Notes: generated from the letters alone by a model not told the origin. A stretch of DNA of 64,000 bases from Oceanococcus sp. HetDA_MAG_MS8 (GCA_019192445.1 JAHCMK010000001.1:620001-684000); one strand, 5' to 3'; shown: positions 42,601 to 51,630, counted from the first letter of the stretch. Made by a program: numbers and translations.

Positions 42601-42691
42601 CACCTCCACCAGAATCTTCACGGCCCGCACCTTGGCAAGCGACCAGTGCCGTACAAACAATTGCCCCTAACAAACCCAAGCTATTGCGCAT
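39683..42691 (-). CDS. Lipoprotein fusion: parallel beta-helix protein plus SO_2930-like diheme cytochrome c
   Basis: The 1002-residue protein starts at the ATG with SD GAGGAG upstream and has a lipobox ALVAC (Cys19). Residues about 35-400 form a right-handed beta-helix (ISSTEDILVKGQGMDETVL-like turns, NILVEFTESVGASDAGIYVG, NAIIRNSRAAFNVFGFEIEN, GMHVFNNTFRDNG). The C-terminal half resembles the SO_2930-family cytochromes, with two heme sites: CMSCH (763-767) and CAHCH (873-877). Met residues in MPPLARS may be distal ligands. These two families (TIGR03805/TIGR03806 type) are known as paired genes, sometimes fused, of unknown function. Heme attachment would use the ccm system in this window. 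An Asp/Gly-rich calcium-like segment lies between the halves (VDGDGQPIPQDEDGKP). Confidence 0.85.
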   Translation of the reverse strand: MRNSLGLLGAIVCTALVACQGAGREDSGGGAQSGDNSPGRTFFIEPGPNATTEMVLAAIDARPGDVIEFSAGYFELESGLQLSSTEDILVKGQGMDETVLSFKNSSSQEGFLATNVRGVTVEDLTVLDSPGDAFKLQGVNWGTLRRVRAFWSSGRNTPDEDTVTASNFKDKLNVACTDPARHNPANPNPTETDTTSPDYTVSVASGRYGIYPVNSNNILVEFTESVGASDAGIYVGQTDNAIIRNSRAAFNVFGFEIENVRGGEYVDNLAECNTGGFLVYDLDGLTRYGSKTRMYRNHARNNNTYNFAEPGSIVSNVPRGVGMITLAYDQIDVFDNIFENHGTAGIVHTSYVVLGEPGDKRLDMYTEGMHVFNNTFRDNGNDLPQPDFATILATGGSQVTSAFPMIVGLKVAAALGGYRGGHIVWDGYLDELDEDCPYPVDGDGQPIPQDEDGKPIQGNQYPNPDCRYNAYKFDNNGERIKPKWWASCIDANNTFSDDSLTYANFNGLEGLELLLAFPNVGPDVLIDQVQSLPNFAADLDMSPHQCVEQYGSNLPLLPPVVIPPFERSGNLDPAPTQATIDKLCNAALATGEVNHEAFTVNCPDLAQYNLFADPEDPTSLPNGDGIPFVLNSKLFTDFSVKYRVAYLPPGKQATWRDGQDNVNATILFPVGTIVAKTFSYPDETAGTETAMETRLLIKRQNRDGSVYWSGLEYIWEEQNGRKVAKLTQQGGTASASWDYEDADSGVRHRGSTNAYMFPNANQCMSCHANDDAETGTAPIGPKPRNLNRPYQSESPFDNGQASHPVAGVNQLAWWCQNGFLRNCPSNLAVDPVTQYAAGAERVPVFNKPGDSGFPADSDADIEARVRAYLEINCAHCHNNRGLAQNTGFYLDVFRPVDDTYGICKGPTASGTEGRGGREFDIVPGDAPESILPYRMGPEADTLAARMPPLARSVVHEEAFELVTRWINDVVDESYPNADACTGGGGLGGLGDLLPLSGFGAGH

Positions 42692-42754
42692 GGGAATCTC
42701 CTCACGTCCCGTAATCGTCCCAGTATGCCCAAATACAGTGACTGAAAACATCGT

Positions 42755-42797
42755 AAAAACTCAGCAGAGCTTGTGAAATCTCGTTCACAAGCTCTGC
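42755..42797 (-). terminator. Strong Rho-independent terminator (minus strand)
   Basis: Perfect 14-bp stem GCAGAGCTTGTGAA (42764-42777) / TTCACAAGCTCTGC (42784-42797) with a 6-nt loop. On the minus strand TGAGTTTTT follows. It lies 22 bp after the stop of the DUF6351-like gene and separates it from the beta-helix/diheme gene. Confidence 0.92.
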
Positions 42798-42819
42798 CGC
42801 CGATAGCGTCAAGCCACCT

Positions 42820-45552
42820 TTACAAACCGCCGAAGCTCTCGCTCATCCACCCCAGGCCTGAGTTGGTCGGAGCTGGAGGCATCGGCTCGCCGCCATAAAC
42901 CACACCTCCTTGCTCATTGGAATAGCTCATCCATGGAATGGTGCCCTGGAAAGACACACCGGGCTTGCTGTAATCACAGACCCCATCGGGGAAGATCTCG
43001 CTAAGACTCTCTAGCTGAGCTTCACTCAGCAAGGGTGGCGAACCCGGCACTGGAACTCCCTGAACATGAAGCACATAGTCCTGTGGATCTATCGCTTTGA
43101 GTTCACACTTGTTGGTATCGGTTGTAATCGCATCGCCGGCCACCATTCGCGGAGTTCCATAAACCGTCAGCAATGCCTCTGGACACAGCACTGGCGCATC
43201 GAGGTTACCCGTACCATCCCAACAAGCATCTGCGAGTGAACTCGGTTTGTTGGCGGTGAGTTTTTGCGCCAAGGGTAGGGCACTCGTATCGGCCTCTACC
43301 GCAGATAACCATTCGTCCATCGCGACCAAGCTGTTATAGGCGCATTGAGCATCACCAATAATTGGAACCGGGCCGCCCCAGATCACGTGGTTGTCGTGAT
43401 GACCATGTTCACGATCCAAGCGTGCACGGATCGCGAAGGCGCGGTAAGCATCGTGGAATAAGCCGGGGTCTGGTCCGCGGCAATCAATGATCGCGGTTTG
43501 GTCCAGGTTGTTTCCCACGTTAATCATGCCGCTGCGGTAGGCATTTGCCAGCGCAGGCTGTGAGGCGGGAGTGCGCTCAGTGGTGGGGCGGGTATCAATA
43601 TCCAAACCGCCAACATTGCGATTGAGGTCAATGAATTGATCCGGAGTGATCTGCCCTTGCTGCAAGGCAGCCAGCCCGTACTGAACACCGACGTTATCCA
43701 AGGGGAAACCTGCAAAGCCACGTCCTGCAGCCGTTTCTGCGGCAATCCAATCCTCTGGTGGACGAGGACCAAAAACGTTGATGGAGGCGTCCACGATGGA
43801 ACAACGCACACCATTCGGATTGGTCTCCGGGTGGTAGAGCTGCTCATCACTCACACCACCACAACCACTACGGTCGTCGGGAACGGCTACATGGAACTGC
43901 GCCTGTTCACTCACCTGAGCATTGACGACAGTGACATGACCCATGACATCCGCCATCTGCGTAGGCAGCCATGGAATTCGCCCAGCGCTGAGGAAGTCGA
44001 AATAGTCGGGGGGAAACTCCTCAAAGTCGTGAATCCCAAAGTAGATCAGCAAGCCGTGATAATCCACGAACTGCGTAGCCGTACTCCATGTGTCTGGAAA
44101 GGAGCAGGTGGGCAGGATGCCCTGGTAGATGCCTGGATAGGCATTGGCCACCCACTGCGCAGCGAGCGCGCCGCCTGAGCAGCCCGTACCAATGGTGTAC
44201 CGCAGTTCACCATACTGCTCAATTAGATGCTCTTTCGCCATCACCATAGACTCAGCCTGCAGAGGCAAATCGCAGTTGTGGCCGGAATTGTTGAGAGCCG
44301 TAGACATCACGGCATAACCTCGGCCTAAGGCATACACCGCACTATCCTCACTCAAAGGTGGCGGCCCGGAGCCCGTAATCGGATCTTCTAGTCCAGCGAA
44401 ATCCAAGGGGTTGTACTTCAACACACTTGGGGCGCCACCTGTTTCGTAGTCCACGCCGCAACTGGCGCCATGGGTAATCAGTAGCTTCCCGTTGAACTGC
44501 GGCTGTGGTGCAGCGGCTGTCCAGCTCAAATTAGGCTGGTACAGCATGGCAATTTTGTATTGGTCCCGGTCCAAATAACCGATTTCGCGGCGGACAATGA
44601 AAGGCACCGTTTCGCCTGAGTCCGTCTGCGTCATTGCAACATCATCAGCTGGGTTCGCCGGGTCATAAGCCATCAGTGCATCTCCGCCTTCGGGCAGGTA
44701 ATGCCAGCTAAACTCTGGGTCTTGGTTGCACTGGGCATCCACGGCCGCTGCGTTTCGACACCGCCAAGGTTGTAACTGCGGACCCGCAAACACGGGCCCA
44801 CCCTGCGGGTGATTACGTATCGTCAGCTCAGAACTTACCCCGTTCACCGCAGCGCTAAGCGTGTTGTCCCCAACGATCAGCCCATCTAGTCGAGCAATGA
44901 AGCGACCATTACCCGTGCGCACAAAGGATGAGGTCGCGTCGTCTCCGTTTAATAAAATGTCTAGCGCTTCAGGCGCAATGCCGGCTGGGGGAACTGCTTC
45001 AACTAGCACATTCCCTCCGCTGATCAAATCGGCACGATTCGAGAGCACCTTCAGCGTCGGCGGAGCTGTGGGCTGATCACAAACATCTCCAATGCCGTCT
45101 TGATCTTCATCGGCCTGACCGGGGTTACTGAGAGTGGGGCAATTATCCGTGATATCCGGAACGCCATCCCCATCGGCATCTGTTGCGCAGGCATCACCGA
45201 CCCCATCTGCGTCGGAGTCGGCCTGATTCGGATTTGCGACGCTAGGGCAGTTATCCACGCCATCAGCAACACCATCTAAATCGGCATCGCTCAGCGAAGA
45301 ACTGTCGCACGCATCTCCAAGGCCATCTCCATCCGCATCTGACTGGTTGCTGTTGGATGTGTTTGGACAGTTATCGGCATCATCCGAGATGCCGTCATTA
45401 TCACTGTCGGCTGTGGGTATTGGTGTTGGTGCTAGCGTAGGCGTAGCCGAGGGTTCCACTGCATTCGGCGGAGCATCATCAGTACTAGAACCACAGCCCA
45501 CCACCAGGAGGGCGATTAGGACTACCGCAGCGCCACGCTCATTCATCATCAT
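42820..45552 (-). CDS. DUF6351-like hydrolase lipoprotein with thrombospondin type 3 repeats
   Basis: The 910-residue protein (start at the first of three ATG-type Met codons near 45552) has a lipobox VVGC (Cys20) and a Thr/Pro linker. Four thrombospondin type 3 calcium repeats follow (residues 49-159), each of the type [15 protein letters not shown] or [12 protein letters not shown]. The large C-terminal region resembles DUF6351 proteins. It has an alpha/beta-hydrolase nucleophile elbow [13 protein letters not shown] with Ser459, a possible catalytic His in [12 protein letters not shown], and many paired Cys. Activity is unknown; an esterase or polyester/steroid-ester hydrolase role is only a guess. 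A terminator follows it. Confidence 0.8.
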   Translation of the reverse strand: MMMNERGAAVVLIALLVVGCGSSTDDAPPNAVEPSATPTLAPTPIPTADSDNDGISDDADNCPNTSNSNQSDADGDGLGDACDSSSLSDADLDGVADGVDNCPSVANPNQADSDADGVGDACATDADGDGVPDITDNCPTLSNPGQADEDQDGIGDVCDQPTAPPTLKVLSNRADLISGGNVLVEAVPPAGIAPEALDILLNGDDATSSFVRTGNGRFIARLDGLIVGDNTLSAAVNGVSSELTIRNHPQGGPVFAGPQLQPWRCRNAAAVDAQCNQDPEFSWHYLPEGGDALMAYDPANPADDVAMTQTDSGETVPFIVRREIGYLDRDQYKIAMLYQPNLSWTAAAPQPQFNGKLLITHGASCGVDYETGGAPSVLKYNPLDFAGLEDPITGSGPPPLSEDSAVYALGRGYAVMSTALNNSGHNCDLPLQAESMVMAKEHLIEQYGELRYTIGTGCSGGALAAQWVANAYPGIYQGILPTCSFPDTWSTATQFVDYHGLLIYFGIHDFEEFPPDYFDFLSAGRIPWLPTQMADVMGHVTVVNAQVSEQAQFHVAVPDDRSGCGGVSDEQLYHPETNPNGVRCSIVDASINVFGPRPPEDWIAAETAAGRGFAGFPLDNVGVQYGLAALQQGQITPDQFIDLNRNVGGLDIDTRPTTERTPASQPALANAYRSGMINVGNNLDQTAIIDCRGPDPGLFHDAYRAFAIRARLDREHGHHDNHVIWGGPVPIIGDAQCAYNSLVAMDEWLSAVEADTSALPLAQKLTANKPSSLADACWDGTGNLDAPVLCPEALLTVYGTPRMVAGDAITTDTNKCELKAIDPQDYVLHVQGVPVPGSPPLLSEAQLESLSEIFPDGVCDYSKPGVSFQGTIPWMSYSNEQGGVVYGGEPMPPAPTNSGLGWMSESFGGL

Positions 45553-45961
45553 TAGGGTTTGTCTCCAAGGTTCTGGCGATAACCGCCATATCGCGCCGTT
45601 GGTCCAGGCGCGAAGTGGGCCACATACTAGCGATGTCTCCCTCACATGGCTACTCGCTCTAGCTGCCACGCTCTTGCGTTCAGGTCTTTGAGCGCGGCTC
45701 ATTCACCCATTTCCGATACTTTACATAATATACATTCTGCGCAGTTCTGAATGTATGTCGAAATCGGCTACGAACAAAACCTGCAGCCATTTTTCGCAGG
45801 CAATAGAGCCTACCTTCGTGTAAGCCGACGCCTCATTGCGATGGCAATTGATGCTTTCTTAGCAACGCGCTCAGAGCCAAAGCTAAACAGGACGCGATCA
45901 CACGCAATTTCAGGCTCACGACGTAAACCTGCAGATGCGTAGCTGCAGTTGAACACCAAAC
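45553..45961. other. Intergenic region upstream of the DUF6351-like gene
   Basis: This 409-bp gap separates the DUF6351-like gene and the SDR gene. An open frame continues the DUF6351-like gene upstream to 45702, but its residues ([16 protein letters not shown]) look non-coding. A 63-codon plus-strand frame at 45751-45942 has no ribosome binding site and no recognisable content. The AT-rich part at 45715-45760 with its inverted repeat is the likely promoter area. Confidence 0.5.
45730..45756. promoter_or_regulatory. Operator-like inverted repeat
   Basis: ATACATTC (45730-45737) and GAATGTAT (45749-45756) form perfect 8-bp arms with an 11-bp spacer in an AT-rich stretch. On the minus strand a TATTAT-like -10 box overlaps its left side, about 180 bp before the DUF6351-like start. 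It could be the binding site of a dimeric regulator; none is encoded nearby. Confidence 0.4.
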
Positions 45962-46783
45962 TCACTTCAGGAACGGGAGTTCACGCCGACTCAACTGGCC
46001 CAGCAGTCCTGGCACCAAGCGCTTCGCCCAATACATGCCCCAGGCCTCTGGGGATACGGGTTGCACCGCAACATTGCGGCGAACAGCTTTGAGTACTGCC
46101 TGAGCCACCTGCGCCGGGGTGTAATTGCGTTTCTGGTAGAACGCCACCACCTTGTCTTGAACATCTCCTTCACCCATGGCGCCTTCCATGATGGTGGTAC
46201 GCACAATATCAGTATTGATGATTCCAGGACAAATCGCGCTCACGCCGATCTTGTGCTGAGCCATGTCCGCACGCAGGGATTCAGACAAACCCAGCACAGC
46301 AAATTTGCTAGCCGCATACACCGGCATATCCGGTGCAGCCAAAAAGGCCGCTGCGGAGGCTGTGTTGACCACATGACCCCCCTGCCCGCGCTGCACCATG
46401 GCGGGCAAAAAGGCTTGGCATCCGTGAACAACGCCCATGAGGTTGACGTCCATGACCTTTTTCCAGGTCTCTAAAGACGCATCCAGAAACCGTCCAGCAC
46501 TGCCTATACCGGCGTTGTTAACCAAGATATCCAATGCGTCAATCTGAGCATGAACCTGCTCGGCGGCGGCCCTCACCGCATCGGCGTCGGCGACATCCAT
46601 GATCAGCGTCTGCGCGCGGCCGCCTTGCTGGGCAATCTGCTGCGCAACCTCGTCTAACCCCTTTTGATTAAGGTCAGACAGCCACAAAACCGCACCCTGG
46701 CTGGCAAAGGCCAAGGCGGTTTCACGCCCAATGCCGCTCGCGGCGCCAGTGACCAAGACCTGTTTATTCTTAAATGACTTCAT
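45962..46783 (-). CDS. Short-chain dehydrogenase/reductase
   Basis: The 273-residue SDR has the NAD(P) motif TGAASGIGRETALAFA, with Asp in LWLSDLNQ. The NNAGIGSAG segment, the catalytic Ser region VVNTASAAAFLAAP and the Tyr-x3-Lys of VYAASKFAVLGLSE are present. CPGIINTDI follows. The Asp after the second strand suggests NAD preference. The C-terminal VQPVSPEAWGMYWAKRLVPGLL resembles SDRs acting on lipids or steroids, but the substrate is not deducible. The ATG at 46783 starts the fold directly; 46804 is an alternative. Confidence 0.87.
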   Translation of the reverse strand: MKSFKNKQVLVTGAASGIGRETALAFASQGAVLWLSDLNQKGLDEVAQQIAQQGGRAQTLIMDVADADAVRAAAEQVHAQIDALDILVNNAGIGSAGRFLDASLETWKKVMDVNLMGVVHGCQAFLPAMVQRGQGGHVVNTASAAAFLAAPDMPVYAASKFAVLGLSESLRADMAQHKIGVSAICPGIINTDIVRTTIMEGAMGEGDVQDKVVAFYQKRNYTPAQVAQAVLKAVRRNVAVQPVSPEAWGMYWAKRLVPGLLGQLSRRELPFLK

Positions 46784-46871
46784 GTAGCTGACATCTGGAA
46801 ACATTTGCAGTCACTTTACAACGAGTACCCGCATGGATGCACCCAAGCTGTGCTCACGAACATCTGAGACA

Positions 46872-46904
46872 TAAAAAAAGGGGAACGGATATTCCGTTCC
46901 CCTT
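46872..46904 (-). terminator. Rho-independent terminator of acnB
   Basis: Perfect 12-bp stem AAGGGGAACGGA (46878-46889) / TCCGTTCCCCTT (46893-46904) with a 3-nt loop. The minus strand continues with a run of T. It lies 40 bp after the acnB stop. Confidence 0.93.
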
Positions 46905-46943
46905 GTCACCCGACACAGCCAAAACGGCTGTCTTTTCAGCTGC

Positions 46944-49709
46944 CTACATCGTACCCGTGGGCATGAATTTGGTCAGGCTAATACCGGCCACGGCTTGCTT
47001 GTACTCCTCGACATTCGGCGTACGGCCGAGGATGGTGGAGAGCACCACCACCGGCGTGGATGCCAGCAAGGACTCACCCTTCTTGTCGTCGGCGTCTTCC
47101 ACCACGCGGCCCTGGAACAAACGGGTGGAGGTCGCCATCACGGTATCGCCCTTCTCCGCCTTTTCCTGGTTACCCATGCACAAGTTACAGCCGGGACGCT
47201 CCAGATACATGATGTTTTCGTACTTGGTGCGGGCCTGGCTCTTGGGAGCCTTGTCGTCGAACTCGAAGCCGGCATGGCGTTGGAAGATTTCCCAGTCGCC
47301 TTCGGCCTTGAGCTCGTCGATGATGTTGTAGGTCGGCGGTGCAATCACCAAGGGCGCCTTGAACTCGATCTTGGAGCCGTCTTTTTCCAGGTTACGTAGC
47401 ATTTGCGCGATGACCTTCATGTCGCCCTTGTGCACCATGCAGGAGCCCACAAAGCCCAGGTCCACCTTCTTTTCGCCCTTGTAATAAGACACGGGGCGAA
47501 TGGTGTCGTGGGTGTAACGCTTGGACACGTCCTGGTTGTTCACATCCGGATCGGCAATCATGGGCTCGGAAATGTCGTCCAGGTCCACCGTGAACTCGGC
47601 GAAATACTTGGCATCGGCATCAGGCTTCAGCGCCGGAGCCTCACCCGAACGAATCTCGGCAATACGCTTGTCGGCGCGGTCAATCAGCCCCTGCAGGGTT
47701 TGCGCCGCGTTATCCATCCCCTTATCGATCATGATCTGAATCCGGCTCTTGGCCAGCTCCAGGGACTCGATCAGGGTGTCGTCATTGGAAATACACACTG
47801 CGGCCTTGGCCTTCATCTCGGCCGTCCAGTCGGTGAAGGTAAAGGCTTGGTCGGCCAGCAGCGTGCCGATATGAACTTCCACCACCCGGCCCTGGAAGAC
47901 GTTATCACCGAACTTCTTGAGCATTTGCGCCTGGGTAGCGTGCACCACATCACGGAAGTCCATGTGGTCTTGCATACGGCCCTTGAAGGTCACCTTTACA
48001 GACTCGGGGATGGGCATATTGGCTTCGCCGGTGGCCAGGGCCAGAGCCACGGTGCCGGAGTCGGCGCCAAACGCCACACCCTTGGACATGCGCGTGTGCG
48101 AGTCGCCACCAATGATCACAGCGCGATCATCCACGGTGATGTCGTTCAACACCTTGTGGATCACGTCGGTCATGGCCGGGTACTGGTCTTTAGGATCACG
48201 CGCGGTAATCAAACCAAAACCGTTCATGAAGCCCATCAACTTGGGAATGTTCTTTTGGGCTTTGAGGTCCCACACCGAAGCGGTGTGGCAACCAGACTGA
48301 TAGGCCCCATCCAGCTTGGGTGAGATCACCGTAGCAGCCATGGCTTCCAGTTCCTGCACGGTCATCAAACCCGTGGTGTCCTGCGAGCCGACGATGTTCA
48401 CGTTCACACGCACATCCGAGCCGGCATGCAGCACGGTGCCTTTGGCCACACCGACGGCATTCCGGTTGAAGATCTTCTCAACAGCGGTCAGACCTTGGCC
48501 GGGGTTGGATACCACCTTGGACGGTGCAAAGACTTCTGGCGCCACGGTGCCCAGAGTCTGCGCAGCGAAGGTTTGCAGCTGCTTCCCAAAGACGATGGCG
48601 TAGGAGCTGCCAGCCTTGATGAACTCCAGCTTTTGCGGCGTGAAAGCCGAGGAGATATCGGCCAGCTCGGTGCTGCCGTCGGCGTCGTAGAGCGTCTTGG
48701 TCTTGGTATTGATCGTGAGCACGGTGCCGGTATCGACAGAGTACTTCTGCTCCAGCACGGGGTCGCCGTTTTCGTCCAAAACGGGCTTGCCCTGGTCGTC
48801 CAGTTTCTTGACCCAGTTCTTCAGGTCCAAACCAATACCGCCCGTCACACCCACGGTGGTCAGGAAGATGGGGGAGATGCCGTTGGTGCCGCCGACAATC
48901 GGCGCGTAGTTCACAAACGGCACGTAGGGGCTGGCTTGCTTACCGGTCCACAGCGCCACGTTGTTTACGCCGGACATCCGTGAGGAGCCCACACCCATGG
49001 TGCCCTTTTCTGCCACCAGCATCACCCGCTTGTCCGGATGCTGCTGCTTAAGTTCTTCAATCTCGGCCTGGGCTTGCGGCGAGATCATGCACTTGCCATG
49101 CAGCTCACGGTCGGAGCGCGAGTGAGCCTGGTTGCCCGGCGAGAGCAAATCGGTAGATACATCGCCAATGGCGGCCACGTAGGTGACAACCTTAATTTCT
49201 TCTTCCGGCTCCGGGAGTTTGGTGAAGAACTCGGCCTGCGCGTAGCTTTGCAGCAGCTCCTTGGCCACTGGATTGCCCTGCTCATAGGCGGCTTTCAGAC
49301 GCTCGGTATCGGCTTCGTAGAGGAACACCTGGGTTTTCAAAACCTCAGCGGCATCTTTGGCAATGGCAGCGTCATCACCCAAGGCCAGGTCTAGAAGCGC
49401 GGCGACAGACGGCCCACCCTTCATATGGCCCAACAATTCGAAAGCGAATTCGGCAGAAATCTCCTCAACTTTAACCGTGCCAAGAATGATGTCCTTAAGG
49501 AACTGCGCCTTCACAGCGGCTGCACTCGTGGTTCCTGGCAAGGTGTTGTAAATCAAAAACTGTAAGGAGTCTTTGCGGTGCGCATTACCGCCGTCCTTGA
49601 CTTGCGCAATGAGCTCCTCAACCAGCGCACCGTCTTCGATCGGCTTGGGGCTCAGGCCCTGCTCTTTTCGGGTGGCAATTTCTTCTAGATATTTTTGATA
49701 TTCACTCAT
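46944..49709 (-). CDS. acnB: Bifunctional aconitate hydratase 2 / 2-methylisocitrate dehydratase
   Basis: AcnB interconverts citrate and isocitrate in the TCA cycle and acts in 2-methylcitrate metabolism. The 921-residue protein starts MSEYQKYLEEIATRKEQGL and has the N-terminal HEAT-like domain of AcnB. The swivel domain VTYVAAIGDVSTDLLSPGNQAHSR precedes SRMSGVNN and HTASVWDLKAQKN. The 4Fe-4S ligands are expected from the Cys in SGCHTASV and the pair RPGCNLCMGNQ. It is somewhat longer than E. coli AcnB (865). It has its own strong terminator and appears monocistronic. Confidence 0.97.
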   Translation of the reverse strand: MSEYQKYLEEIATRKEQGLSPKPIEDGALVEELIAQVKDGGNAHRKDSLQFLIYNTLPGTTSAAAVKAQFLKDIILGTVKVEEISAEFAFELLGHMKGGPSVAALLDLALGDDAAIAKDAAEVLKTQVFLYEADTERLKAAYEQGNPVAKELLQSYAQAEFFTKLPEPEEEIKVVTYVAAIGDVSTDLLSPGNQAHSRSDRELHGKCMISPQAQAEIEELKQQHPDKRVMLVAEKGTMGVGSSRMSGVNNVALWTGKQASPYVPFVNYAPIVGGTNGISPIFLTTVGVTGGIGLDLKNWVKKLDDQGKPVLDENGDPVLEQKYSVDTGTVLTINTKTKTLYDADGSTELADISSAFTPQKLEFIKAGSSYAIVFGKQLQTFAAQTLGTVAPEVFAPSKVVSNPGQGLTAVEKIFNRNAVGVAKGTVLHAGSDVRVNVNIVGSQDTTGLMTVQELEAMAATVISPKLDGAYQSGCHTASVWDLKAQKNIPKLMGFMNGFGLITARDPKDQYPAMTDVIHKVLNDITVDDRAVIIGGDSHTRMSKGVAFGADSGTVALALATGEANMPIPESVKVTFKGRMQDHMDFRDVVHATQAQMLKKFGDNVFQGRVVEVHIGTLLADQAFTFTDWTAEMKAKAAVCISNDDTLIESLELAKSRIQIMIDKGMDNAAQTLQGLIDRADKRIAEIRSGEAPALKPDADAKYFAEFTVDLDDISEPMIADPDVNNQDVSKRYTHDTIRPVSYYKGEKKVDLGFVGSCMVHKGDMKVIAQMLRNLEKDGSKIEFKAPLVIAPPTYNIIDELKAEGDWEIFQRHAGFEFDDKAPKSQARTKYENIMYLERPGCNLCMGNQEKAEKGDTVMATSTRLFQGRVVEDADDKKGESLLASTPVVVLSTILGRTPNVEEYKQAVAGISLTKFMPTGTM

Positions 49710-50072
49710 GCTTTATCTCGACGAGCCGTTGCAGGGCAACGCTGGTGTATGGAAATCGGCCCAGTACCTCAGGTCGTTTGCACGACGCGGCTCTGCGCTG
49801 CGAACCAGCGCGAGCCAAAGGCACACGAATCGGGTGCGCGAATTTTAGTGGTTCAGCGGCTTGGGGTCCATGCCGGGGGCCTGCGCACTTGGTCTAGCGA
49901 GGGTGTACCCACCATTCTGGTGCTTTATGCATGGCTCGTTTTGCTTCAGCAGGCCGGCTGAAATGCCATGACACAGCTGCGGTCATGACTTAACATCGAA
50001 TATGCAGTGATTTGGCGCGCCGTTATTTGTAGTAGCCCGCCAAGCTGCCAGAGTCAACGAGGAGACAAAGTT
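49710..50072. other. Intergenic region between divergent acnB and lipoprotein gene
   Basis: No supported gene in these 363 bp. It should hold divergent promoters. A small palindrome CATGAC-N9-GTCATG at 49967-49987 could be an operator; I could not assign convincing -35/-10 boxes. Confidence 0.35.
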
Positions 50073-51596
50073 ATGCCTATCCCGGCGATGGTTTCGCGCC
50101 GTTCCCATGCGTGGAGTCGGCTTGGCCTGGCTGTGGTGCCCGCCTTGTTGGGCTCAATGGCTGCGTGCACCCAGGAGGCAGCCACTTTGCCATTGACCAT
50201 GGATATCTCTGCGGCCACCGATTCCGATGATCGTCCCGCCGATTTACCAGACAATCGCCCGCAGCGCCCCAAGTTCCCCGGAGGTTTAGGCTGCGGATGG
50301 CAAGTCGCCTCAGACATCAACGTCACTAATGTGGCCTTCCCCGACGAATCGGCCAAGTACTGGGTTGCCATCCTGCCCCATGTCCCCGGTGCCCGGCTGC
50401 GAATTGATGGTCGCTTTGGCCATATGCGCTACTTCTCTTTCAACGTGTATGACCCCCTCTTACGCCCTGTGGACGCTTTGGCTGATGAGGAGCTGCTTGC
50501 AAATGACAACCTCGATAACCCGTTTATCAACCCCAAGGCACCCTTAGGCGGCGGCTACACCGCTTACTTGGAATTCACCGCCAAACCCGAGCAACCGGCG
50601 CCGAATACTCTGTATTCAGGAGCTATTCCTTCTGGAGATAACGCCCTACCAAACCCCGTAGGGACGGCTATTTTTTATCGTAGCTATGTCCCCGAAGCTG
50701 GCTTTGCGTTTGACGGTGGAGTCGGTCTGCCCGTACTGACTTTGGAGACCACGGATGGGGCGCAGGAGCTCGTGCCCTTTGCGGACTGCGATGAGCCGGC
50801 GGTTCCGACATTGGGCGGTAATGTTCCCGACCCAGGCCTCAATGGAGTATTACTGGGGCTGGACCTACCCGATGAACTGCTGGGACTCATCAACTTCCCT
50901 ACCGCGGTCATGCCGCCACGCTCCCAGGTGTTCTACGGCCTGCCCACAACCTTGCTGAATATTGCCGGCAACCTTCTGGGCATTCCGTTAGGGGAACAGC
51001 CCAGCGGTTTACCGCTGAGTGGCGGCGGTGGATTCTTAAGCAATATCCATAATGCTTATATATCGGTGCCGTTCTCGCGCTACTTTGGCAGCCACTATAT
51101 GGTGCGCGCCAGGGCTCCCAGCTGGCGCGGCGCCCCAGGCCTTACTTGGAACCAGGAGCAAATGCGCTATTGGTCGGTTTGCCAAAACGAGTTCGCAACC
51201 CAGCGATTTGTGGCCTGCGCCCGTGATGACCAAACCGCCATCGACGAACAGGGTTTCTTCACAGTCATGGTCACGGACCCGGCCGATCGTCCCCAGTGGG
51301 CGACTCGCGAGAACGGCATTACCTGGCTTCCTTGGGGCCCCTTCCCCGATGGCTTGATCATTTATCGCCATATGCTGCCAAACCCAGGCTTTGACCAAGC
51401 TATCCAGAATGTGCCCCAAGGCACAGCGATTGAAGAGGTTATGGCCGACTATCAGCCCGTGGGGGCATACTGCTATCCGGAGCAACTCGAGCAAGCTCCG
51501 GACAATGCGGCCGAGCTATTCCAGCGCTGCCTCGAAGCCACCTTGGAACAAGGAGAGCAAACGGGTCTTCTACCAGGGCTGCTGCCTGGCACCTAA
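50073..51596 (+). CDS. Predicted lipoprotein of unknown function
   Basis: From the ATG at 50073, preceded by GAGGAGAC, the protein (507 residues) has a lipoprotein-like signal ending LLGSMAAC (Cys32). GLGCGWQVASDINVTNVAFPDESAKYWV and RFGHMRYFSFNVYDPLLRPVDAL follow. The C-terminal half reads RYWSVCQNEFATQRFVACARD, then TVMVTDPADRP and TWLPWGPFPDGLIIYRHMLPNP. The Cys pairs suggest disulfides in an exported protein. I cannot name a family. It converges with the cupin gene, 34 bp away. Confidence 0.78.
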   Translation: MPIPAMVSRRSHAWSRLGLAVVPALLGSMAACTQEAATLPLTMDISAATDSDDRPADLPDNRPQRPKFPGGLGCGWQVASDINVTNVAFPDESAKYWVAILPHVPGARLRIDGRFGHMRYFSFNVYDPLLRPVDALADEELLANDNLDNPFINPKAPLGGGYTAYLEFTAKPEQPAPNTLYSGAIPSGDNALPNPVGTAIFYRSYVPEAGFAFDGGVGLPVLTLETTDGAQELVPFADCDEPAVPTLGGNVPDPGLNGVLLGLDLPDELLGLINFPTAVMPPRSQVFYGLPTTLLNIAGNLLGIPLGEQPSGLPLSGGGGFLSNIHNAYISVPFSRYFGSHYMVRARAPSWRGAPGLTWNQEQMRYWSVCQNEFATQRFVACARDDQTAIDEQGFFTVMVTDPADRPQWATRENGITWLPWGPFPDGLIIYRHMLPNPGFDQAIQNVPQGTAIEEVMADYQPVGAYCYPEQLEQAPDNAAELFQRCLEATLEQGEQTGLLPGLLPGT

Positions 51597-51630
51597 ACCG
51601 ATAACGCGGCAAACAAGGCCAGCCGCACAA

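Noticed and set aside
45751-45942. 63-codon plus-strand frame upstream of the DUF6351-like gene
   Set aside because: No ribosome binding site, no recognisable domain, and it overlaps the operator-like inverted repeat.
49852-49862. TTCAGCGGCTT, a 10 of 11 match to the MITE-like terminal repeat
   Set aside because: The best partner, GAGCCGTTGCA about 130 bp away, matches poorly. The interior is unlike the 139-bp element and there is no flanking direct repeat.
49695-49961. 88-codon frame overlapping the acnB start on the other strand
   Set aside because: It begins inside acnB codons, has no ribosome binding site and no family resemblance.
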